Position numbers and translations under genes: made by a program. A stretch of DNA of 64,000 nt from positions 41,325,105-41,389,104 of the forward strand of contig JAPTYO010000004.1 in the NCBI GenBank assembly GCA_036873135.1. Reading direction: 5' to 3'. The notes below the pieces were generated by a model. The model had not been told where the DNA came from, searched no databases, and saw only the letters and a list, made by a program, of their open reading frames with translations. Positions 56,045-64,000 of the stretch are shown in pieces (position 1 is the stretch's first letter; each line of letters begins with the position of its first letter). Source of the DNA: Clarkia xantiana subsp. parviflora (Eukaryota > Streptophyta > Magnoliopsida > Myrtales > Onagraceae).

Positions 56045-57268
56045 CCAACTTGGTTCCTGGTCCTAGTATCCATGGAATTCATCTAGGAGGTAAAATCCCG
56101 AGACCAAGATGTCGTCTAAGAAAAGTTGTTGGTGAAGGTTCAAGTAATGCTCTTGTTCCCTGTTGGAGTGTTATTTCAATAAGGAGCATTATTCCTGGTG
56201 GGAGCGTTGTTCAAGTTCAAGATGGGACTAATGAGCCTAGACGTAGTCAAAGGCATCGAACTTCTCCCTATAAGTATCCCATCGAAAATGGTGAGTTATT
56301 CACTCTGACTTCGGTTGATGAACCAGTAACGGTTAAAAAAGCTTTGGAATGACCTCAAGCGAAGTAATGTAGGAAGAGGTCGCCTCTATTAAAGCAAATT
56401 CGGTATGGTAGTTGATTTATCTGCTAAACGCAGAGCCATATGGGCAAAAGTGGGTTCTGAAATTGAAACTCGCCGTTGATGGAAATGTCGTGCGGTACAA
56501 AGATCGACTCATTGCGAAGGATATACCCAACTTCACGGAGTGGACTTTAATTAGACATACTCACCGACTGTGTGTTACACCACAGTTCGGGCCATTCTGG
56601 CCCTGGTCGCATGCCTTGATTTAGTGCTGCACCAAATGGATGTTAAGACTGCATTCCTCTACGGAAACCTGGAGGAAGTGATCTATATGGAGTAACCAGA
56701 GGGTTTCATAATCCCTGGAAATGGACATAAATTTTGTAAACTCCAAAGATCGATCTATGGTCTTAAACAATCGTCTCGGCAATGGTACCGCAGGTTCCAC
56801 GAGGAAATCATTGGAAACTGATTCGTGAATCTTCACGAGGATCCATGCGTGTACACTAAGACCTCTGAGTCGAAGTACGTTATCTTGACATTATATGTGG
56901 ATAACATACTAATTGCCGTGAACGATGTGAGTTACCTGAATGAATCAAAGTTCTGGCTGGCATCTGTAATCGAGACGGACATGGGAGAAGCCACGTACAT
57001 CCTATGCATTAAGATTACTAGGGATCGGGCTGCTCGGAAACTGTGTATCTCCCAAGAATCTTATATCAACAAACTGTTGAGAAGGTTTAGACTACAAGAT
57101 GCCAAACCCGTGGATACGCCGGTTATGTTTGGGTGCGTGTTGTCAAAGCGTGAGGGCCCAAAAGAGCAGGCTGAGCTTGAACATATGAAAAGTGCAGAGT
57201 ACCTTAGAATGGATGGTAGTTTAATGTACGACATGCAATGCACTCGTCCATACATCTGTTACGCTGTT
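56045..57268 (+). pseudogene. C2 copia pol: linker and reverse transcriptase
   Basis: It resumes at CCAAC with the linker (GGKIPRPRCRLRKVVGEGSS). The RT follows: LTSVDEPVTVKKALE, LHQMDVKTAFLYGNLEEVIY, LQRSIYGLKQSSRQWYRRFH and YVDN in place of YVDD (near 56896), so the second catalytic Asp is lost. The frame 56825-57274 runs on through TRDRAARKLCISQESYINK and VDTPVMFG to SAEYLRMDGSLMYDM. It is cut at 57269 by LTR G, five or so codons into the ICY(V) motif, so RNase H is absent. Confidence 0.85.
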
Positions 57269-58012
57269 TGTTAAGACAAGTGTATCAGGTTGACGGGGTG
57301 TCGATCTGAATAACAATCTTACGGGTAAATTCCTTCCTTCGCGATCCGATTCTTTCGAAATGATCGTTGGGTTATGTTAGATATCTGTCCAATTCGGGTT
57401 CGTTTTTACATTTTGGGCCTCGCAAAATACTCCAAAACCCATAAAAGAACTCTTCCGCGAACACCTCATGTCCAAAACGGTCCGGAATACGCGCAATACC
57501 CGAACCGGGGGACTTCCGGATTGCACTAAGGCGTTCGGATTACCGATGTTCTCCGCGCGCTTATCCCGATTATTTTGCCAAGTGCAGGAAGTCAATGCAC
57601 GCATAGTCCACCTTGATGACGGTATACGTTTTCCTTCATACTGACATCAAGCCGTTCAAAACTGGGCATGATCCTTAGGTTCCCTATAAATCGGGGCCTA
57701 GGTCTCCCATTTTAAAACAACTCCCTCATTTTCTGGCATTGCGTGCTCTGACTTCTCTCTAAAAGGCTTTCTCTCTCTAGAAGATTTTGACTTGAGCGTC
57801 GGAGAGGGCCCAACCAGCTTTCCCTCCCTCTCCCACGCTGGTTACTGCCCCTTGTGCAGGATCCGGATTTCGAGAGATCAAAGCCAGGAAGTTGAAGATT
57901 AAGTTCGAGGATCGTGTTTCAAGGATTGCGGCGTACCCGTTCCTGTACACACATCCCGAGCCCGTTCGTGTAAAAGAAGCCCAAAGCTACCCAAGTGGAA
58001 GCAGACTTAACA
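57269..58012 (+). repeat. 5' LTR of element G
   Basis: 744 bp, TGTTAAGACA...CAGACTTAACA. A TATA box CTATAAATCGG lies near 57686, followed by a CTCTCTCT-rich leader. It has 3' structure similar to LTR H (GACTT.AGC.TCGGAGAGGG and TGC.GG), which suggests a common family. Confidence 0.8.
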
Positions 58013-58038
58013 TTTGGCGCTGTCAGCGGGATTCGAAC
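58013..58038 (+). other. Primer-binding site of element G
   Basis: TTTGGCGCTGTCAGCGGGAT follows the LTR, a variant of the TTGGCGCCGTCTGTGGG type in J and H. Confidence 0.65.
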
Positions 58039-58062
58039 AAAAAGCCGTTCCATACCGCAAGC

Positions 58063-59445
58063 TATGACAGGAAGACGAACGAAGAAGGCGGGTGCAAGCA
58101 AGCCGAAGCCGACAAGAAGCCAACCAGGACCTTCTCACATTCCAGACGCAGAGTCTACCGCCTAATCCATGCAAACCGCAAACGTGCCTTCCGCACAACA
58201 TGGCCTTACAGTCCAAAATACAGCATACATTGCATCCCATCCGGAAAAGATGGAAACGTACATATGATCCATGGAGACTTTGATGCTGAAAGCGAGAAGT
58301 CATACGAGCAAGAAGTGTACGTTGCAAAGACAATGCACAAATACCATGTTACCAACATGGAGTATGTCGACATAAAGGATGCCACCTTTAAAGATGTCAT
58401 TGGTTTTTCATCAAAGGACAAAGAGCACATTGCGTACCACGACGCCTTGGTCATAACCACGTAGAAGCCGACAAGAAGTCGACTTGGATCCTCCCACATC
58501 CCTGTTGCCACATCCAATGCTTTCTTCATGCCAACAAAAAGTGCATCCTTCGCACAGTACGACTAATGAGTCCTCCAATACAAAGGTGTCAACCCGCCAC
58601 CACCTGTCACTCCTACCATGATGACCGCACTCGAAGAGCTGCTTGCATTCCGAGAGATGTTAAAGAACCAAGGATATGCCCCGCCACCACTACCTCAGCC
58701 TCCAATCAACGGACAAGTCGAGGAGACAAGAACAAAGTCCCGAGTCACAAGTCATCAAGACACACTGCACCAAAGAATAGGGGGGCAATACACGGAAAGT
58801 ACCTTCCAGTACCAACAACCAAGGCAAGGAGCTGCATGCTCATACAACCCGCATGTGACAGCTCAACACCAAGAAGGGGCATGGAAACAACCTCCAACCT
58901 TCCGCTCAAAAATACACAAGGAAGGTTCTTCCACGAGGACAAGCCAAGACTATGCTGACATCCGTCACAAGGAGGGACAGAAAAAACCTGTTAATGACGA
59001 TGATGTCCCAATCACTGGACTTACAACAAGAACCTTGAAGGCAATAATTGAGGAAAAGATAGACGCTTCCTGGGAAAAGAGACAACCGCAACAAAAGAGG
59101 CCATTCCAGTCAGACGTCCAAAGGCTCAAAAAGTCCAATCTCGCCAAATGTGTTCCACTGAACACACCACTGTCCGTCATCTTGAAAGAGATAAAGGAGA
59201 CCAAGCTGTGGAAAAAGCCCTCCAATTTCCGCAAGGGCCCATTGGGAAAAGATGAAAGCAAATGGTGTGAAAATCACGAAGTGTATGGCCACGAGACGGA
59301 AAGCTGTGTTGGATTAAGGTTTCATATAAACAGCTTAATCTTAAAAGGAGAAATGAAGAAGTATGTCGACCAAGGCAATAAGCATCAAAAAGAAGTCTCA
59401 TGTGGAGTCTTCAGGAAAAGGCAAAGGAAAATAAAAGGCGAATGA
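58063..59445 (+). pseudogene. Gag of element G, with internal duplication
   Basis: It starts MTGRRTKKAGASKPKPTRSQ at 58063 and stops after 33 codons. A second copy of this start region lies at about 58452-58565. Between them is an unrelated piece, about 58206-58450, ending VIGFSSKDKEHIAYHDALVITT, split here as VIGFSSKDKEH and HDALVITT: this is gypsy protease-like sequence in the wrong place. The main frame 58618-59445 has MTALEELLAFREMLKNQG, a Gln/Pro-rich middle, DDDVPITGLTTRTLKAIIEE and a zinc-finger-like end WCENHEVYGHETESC. It is a gag-like protein of 275 residues without disruption. Confidence 0.65.
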
Positions 59446-59530
59446 TAATCTACCTCTCGCCAAGCGCCGGAAAAACAACGTCACTCATGAAACCAATTAT
59501 GACGAATTATACAATCCTTGGAGCACGAAT

Positions 59531-59764
59531 GTGGAGGAAATAAATTTCAAACTCCCGGAAAACAAACTTCCCCGTCCACTTGAGCCAATGACTGCCTTCC
59601 TTGACAAGAACGTTGAAGAATGGTACAAGCACCATAAAACTGGGGGGCATAACACCAACATTTGTTCATCCACAAATGTGGAGATTGAAGAGCTCAACAC
59701 GCTAGATGCACTGAGGAACTATGTGGCACGTGGCAGAATCAACTTGCCGACAAATCACCTATGA
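59531..59764 (+). pseudogene. Second gag zinc-finger-like module of G
   Basis: A 77-residue frame with EEWYKHHKTGGHNTNICSST, a diverged copy of WCENHEVYGHETESC from the preceding gag, followed by a helix LNTLDALRNYVARGRI. One expected Cys is Tyr. It looks like a duplicated gag C terminus. Confidence 0.5.
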
Positions 59765-60480
59765 AGACGTCAAACACATCATCAATCCCTTTATCTCCAT
59801 TTTCTCATATCTACTTTAAGTCTTCTTAGATTAAGTACAACTTATGTTTATTAGCTATAGTACTTTTCAAAAGGAGCGATCAGTAGACGCCTTCCTGTAA
59901 TCCGTTGTACGAACTCCAAATATCTAATAAAGGTTAAATCTACTTTCGTAGGTACATTACTATATCATGCATACTACCTTGGAATAACGCCAAGTAACAA
60001 CTACACACATATTAATTGCGTCAACAACACAAGCTATCGCACTAGGAACAACAAACGGCTTAGGCCATACAACATCCCCCATGCAACGGAGCCTCAAGCA
60101 TTCTATACGCACAAGACTAAAAATCGCGCTGCAATAATAAACAAGACGGGGGCATCACCCAAGTGACAACGTCGTCAGCATTGTGGAAGATAGGAATTCA
60201 GGATACGCTCCTATATTGTACGCACGCCTATGCCAAACCCATCACGAGAAAAGAGTTAGAGAATTATTTCCAACATCCAGCAAGTTTACCCTTGTCAAGA
60301 ACACAAGAATGACCGTTCCACTCAAAACGTACGCCGACAGCGAAACCTAATCTTCGGCCAAAACAAAGGAGAAGATGAGGATTCCACAAGTATAACATCT
60401 CTCAAGCATGTGCACAATCGTCATACAGACACAACCACGGGAAGAGTCACAAGTGTATGAAGAAACACATCAAATAAACC
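59765..60480. other. Unassigned interior of element G
   Basis: No domain recognised. Sequence character is like the surrounding element; probably decayed gag-protease linker. Confidence 0.35.
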
Positions 60481-61010
60481 CAGGCCCCTTGAAAGTGAAC
60501 ACATGAAGCATACATCGCAAAACCAGCACGTTAAATTCAACACCGCGCAATGTGCAATAGGAGAAGGAGAGCAACAACTCCAAATCGGCGTTCTATTCGT
60601 GATCGTAGAAAAGCTAGACGCATATAATGGAATCCTAGGGTATACAACCATGAACAAGTGGGGTATGATAAGGGTCAACATCACACCAAAAGATCAAGTT
60701 TCCAACAAAGGCAGGAATTGGTGAAATAAAGGGAGATCAGCAGCTATCAAAAGACTGCTACAAGGTTGCACTCCAACATAATGTCAAGACAAACAATAGC
60801 GGAATTCCCATCATTGATGAAAACCCAAGGGTAGATCATGCACGTCATGCTCTTGTTGAAGCATTACAAGAAATCAAGATAGATGAGCCAGAAAGGATGG
60901 TCCGAGTAGGCGCATCACTGTTAGAAGATGAAGTAATAGAAACCATCAGGAAACAACGGTACGACTGCCAAGCGACTTGGGGGGCACCAAGCTGACAAGT
61001 GCTCGGCATT
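60481..61010 (+). pseudogene. Protease end and pol linker of element G
   Basis: Frame 60503-60724 reads FNTAQCAIGEGEQQLQIGVL, then LDAYNGILGYTTMNKW, which matches the region after the gypsy protease (the YNAILGR-type motif, here ILGY). It continues as GDQQLSKDCYKVALQ and RMVRVGASLLEDEVIETIRK, the usual linker just before RT. Then the RT should start, but only the block CGACTTGGGGGGCACCAA follows. The catalytic protease core itself is absent here. Confidence 0.6.
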
Positions 61011-63615
61011 CCACCGAAGTGAAGAAACGAATAATTGCAAGAACAGGCGGTACCATTCTTCTAAGAAGGAAACACCAAGCAATGATCATATTTAGGCATG
61101 TATATCATGCTAAGGAGGCATCAACGCGTATCAACTAGAGGACGCATACAATAATGCATTGTCGCTGTTCATACATACATATTCACAATCACATATAATG
61201 GGTGATACTTGGAAAAGCTCCGCTCCCGACATATGCGCACCTGTCACGATCCGCACCTATCACGTCCACACTTAGGGAAGTTTCCTGCACAAACAAGCAG
61301 TCCTCGTATCAGACTTCTTTAATTTATCTATTATATGCATTACTAAAAAGAAAATTTCATAACTCCATATTTTTGCAAACTTGTAAACATTGCAACTATC
61401 TGACAAAGCGCAACTCTGTTCGTAGGTACATGCTACACTATGATTACTACATTGGAATTATGCCAAGTAGTAACCTATGCACATAATATCTACTTCAACA
61501 ATACAAGCTAAGCATTATGTTCAAGGAGGGATTTATGGCATACGACGCCAACATATCTATTATCTACACCAACATTGAGTTTATTTCTCCATCCATAACG
61601 GCGTCTATCTCAAGAAGGCGTTCACTCAGGAACAACGTCAACAACATACAATGCCTTGGAAGAAAATCAAAACCTATTCTAAAAGTGACATGGTGCAATA
61701 TCCTCCTTGTAGGGACCAAACCCATGTTCAGATCTATCAAAAGTAACATGTTGCGACATCCTCTTCAAAAGGGCAACCCCATGTTTACTTCTAAAAAATG
61801 GCATGTTGTGAAATCCTCTGGGCAAATCTTCATGTTCATAGTCATTCCCTGAATAAAAACAGGATGCGGCAAATACATTATGGGACTGATCACCCCATCG
61901 TGGCGGAAATCCTCTTAATAGACGACAACCCCACACACTAAAAGTATGCATACTCTCTTAAGGGTGCATACACCATGAAGACTTATGCCTGAAAAATGAT
62001 AGCTTCATGTTATACGCTTATAAAACTAAACCTTGTTCAAAACTCATCAAACTTACAAGTCGAGTCTTGTATAACGTTATCTTGCTCTTTAGCATATAAC
62101 GCCAAAACAACAAAATCAGCAAGAAGTATCTTGCAACAACGTCGCCTTAGAGTGGAACTAAGAGACGGTATAAACTTAAGTCTTGCTACGTCAAGTCCAC
62201 ACTGCTACATGTCAAAGGCCAAGTGCCAAATACATTACTACCTGCAATGCTACAAGTACCAAGTGTACATAACACCCAGCAATGCGCAAGTCGCAACATC
62301 GTATGTTCTATCCATCACAACATAGAGTTCAATCCTATCATGCAAGTCCAATACATACGGACAATGAAGATAACGCAAGGTATGAAATATTACTAACAAG
62401 TTATCACATGTTTATTATTATTGAAAACAGGTCCAAGTGATGAAATACCATGCAAGCAAATGCATAAACAAAGATTTATCAAAACCTCAAAACAACATCA
62501 ACCCATTCACAAAGGGTTCAACATGCTGGAAACAGACAACTTGACACCAACCAAGAGATAGCATCATCTCCAAGGATCTATGGCAAAGAGTTCATAATGT
62601 CAACATCAAATGCAATGTCATCATCCGCACAAAAGACACGGCAAGAATGGCCGCTTCAACTTCAATACGACATAGCTCTTCAACATAAGTGCGACAATCA
62701 GCAATGCGCGCATCAAAATCAGCCATCTTCAAGATCAAGTTTCAAATGTGAAGAAGTAAACAACGCTTACCTCAATGGAAGGAACGCTCCTCCTTGGGCC
62801 GGTCCCTCGACCGGGGGGCAGAAGGCACCACCGCACGACCCTCAACTCTATTCCCTTTATCGCAAGAAGGAGTTAGCACGGTCGTACTCGGCATAAAGAA
62901 CTTAGAATTGCTCGAGGAACGTGCCCCTGCGTCAGATCTTTTGAGAATTGTGCTAAAGCCAGGAATTGCAACCACACGTTCAGCAACATGAAAGCAACAA
63001 CTTGGAAAATTAACAAGTTCAAAGAAGATACAAGGAGGTGCCTTACTCACAAGTCCTTTGCCGCGACCATGGCCGGAGACTCCAGAGTAGCGGGGGCAAT
63101 TGTACTGACATTCCTTCCAACAAGCAGATTACTGTATACATCGGCTATCTACAAAGACGGGCTTTTTCCATCAGTCCGACCTACATTACAACATGATACA
63201 AGTCATAAAGATCATCAACATACCAAATCTTCAGAAGGGCGTATATGAGTACCGACATCAATTAATCAAGTAACAAGAATCATGCAAGGGGGGCAACTTC
63301 TTCAACACATCAACCTTACATGTCGACATCGAGCTCATACTCGCAGCAAATATGATTACAAGGGCAAAATATTTTCTAAGTGTTTTGCTCAGGATGACAG
63401 TCAGCATATTGCAAGTTGTCAGCATGCTACTATGTGTCAGCATATTACCAAGTGTTAGCATAAAACAAGGTGTTGGCATACAACCTGTGTTTACATCAAC
63501 CATATGGATACAACGTACATAGCTAGGGATAGAGAAAAGATTCTAAGTGTGGGGGAAAGTGCACACATACAAGCACGTACATACGAGCACGCGCATACAG
63601 CTGTCAACAGTCAAC
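61011..63615. other. Non-coding interior of element G
   Basis: About 2.6 kb with no RT, RNase H or integrase. The segment 62790-62830 with CCCTCGACCGGGGGGCAG repeats a landmark of element H. Short open frames here show no conserved features. Confidence 0.5.
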
Positions 63616-64000
63616 ACATGGCGAGATGCTAGCTGTCAAGAATATTTTCTAAGTGTTTCCATGTACGTACATACATGTCGACATGGATGGATGTCGACAA
63701 GCATGGTATATTTTCTAAGTGTTTCCATGTACATACATACATGTCGACAAGGATGGATGTCGACAAGCGTGGAATATTTTCTATGTGTTTCCATGTACGT
63801 ACATACATGTCGACAAGGATGCATGTCGACAAGTGAATAATATTCTCTAAGTATTTCCATGTACGTACATACATGTCGACAAGGATGCATGTCGACAAGA
63901 GAAGAATATTTTCTAAGTATTTCCATGTACGTACATACATGTCGACAATGATGCATGTCGACAAGTGAAGAATATTTTCTAAGTATTTCCATGTACGCAC
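63616..64000 (+). repeat. 66-bp tandem array at the window end
   Basis: At least five full units of 66 bp, each with ATTTTCTAAGTGTTTCCATG, TACGTACATACATGTCGACA and GGATGCATGTCGACAAG. Two TGTCGACA palindromes occur per unit. The minus strand is open across it (22-residue repeat). The array continues past the window. Confidence 0.9.

Larger units (their letters stand above)
13262..57268 (+). mobile_element. Old Ty1/copia element C2, split by many insertions
   Basis: The pieces of C2 are: leader 13262-13973; then, inverted, leader 22586-22071 and gag N-terminal part 22070-21721; then gag C-terminal part 26895-27401; decayed integrase region 31522-32947; RT region 56045-57268. Each break sits at an inserted element with matching TSDs. 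The 5' LTR is missing or unrecognisable before 13262. The 3' end is cut by element G at 57269. About 4 kb of C2 is spread over 44 kb. Confidence 0.75.
57269..64000 (+). mobile_element. Gypsy-derived element G (runs off the window)
   Basis: LTR 57269-58012, primer-binding site, broken gag and protease, then about 3 kb with no RT or integrase and a 66-bp array at the end. It shares gag motif, GACTTGGGGGGCACCAA block and CTCGACCGGGGGGCAG block with element H. It is likely non-autonomous. The left flank CTGTT (57264-57268) should be the TSD; the right end is outside. Confidence 0.75.

Noticed and set aside
58007..58464. 190-residue frame across the end of LTR G as a gene
   Set aside because: It crosses the LTR/primer-site border and joins LTR, gag-start and protease-like pieces; not a natural protein.

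Overview
This is a piece of a flowering-plant nuclear genome, most likely a eudicot. The evidence is an intron-bearing cycling-DOF-factor (CDF) gene, Ty1/copia elements primed by initiator Met tRNA, plant Ty3/gypsy elements, a LINE with poly(A), a CACTA remnant and a hAT-type MITE, in AT-rich sequence. I see no bacterial or organellar features. Only one intact host gene is recognisable: the CDF-like transcription factor on the minus strand at 9912-11527. Nearly everything else is transposon.

Layout. 1-1751: gag-protease and 5' LTR of a minus-strand gypsy element (J). 1757-3829: decayed CACTA transposase. 3830-8076: a plus-strand gypsy element of the same family (K; pol, 60-bp tandem array, 3' LTR) flanked by inverted fragments of its own LTR. 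8300-9586: 3' end of a LINE. 9590-11870: CDF gene and its flanks. 12132-13116: hAT-like MITE. 13262-57268: one old copia element (C2) blown up to about 44 kb by insertions. 57269-64000: a gypsy-derived, probably non-autonomous element (G) that runs off the window.

The order of insertion inside C2 can be read from target-site duplications (TSDs). C2 received gypsy element H in its leader (TSD GTGAT), short non-autonomous copia A in its gag (TSD CATAC), short element C after gag (which itself took up element B, TSD TGTTG), and a second copia, C1, in pol (TSD CCAAC). C1 received a third copia, D (TSD GAGTC), and D received a non-coding gypsy-like element, E (TSD ACGCG). So E sits in D, in C1, in C2.

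The most notable observation is at 21721-24571. Half of H, its 3' LTR, and the leader/gag of C2 lie inverted there. Flipping this 2851-bp block restores three separate TSD pairs and a continuous C2 leader and gag. It is either a real inversion or a flipped contig between short repeats. Other points of interest are an 18-bp perfect palindrome and an intron duplication in the CDF gene, LTRs with TA...TA ends, conserved hairpins in three copia leaders, and several families of tandem repeats carried inside retroelements.
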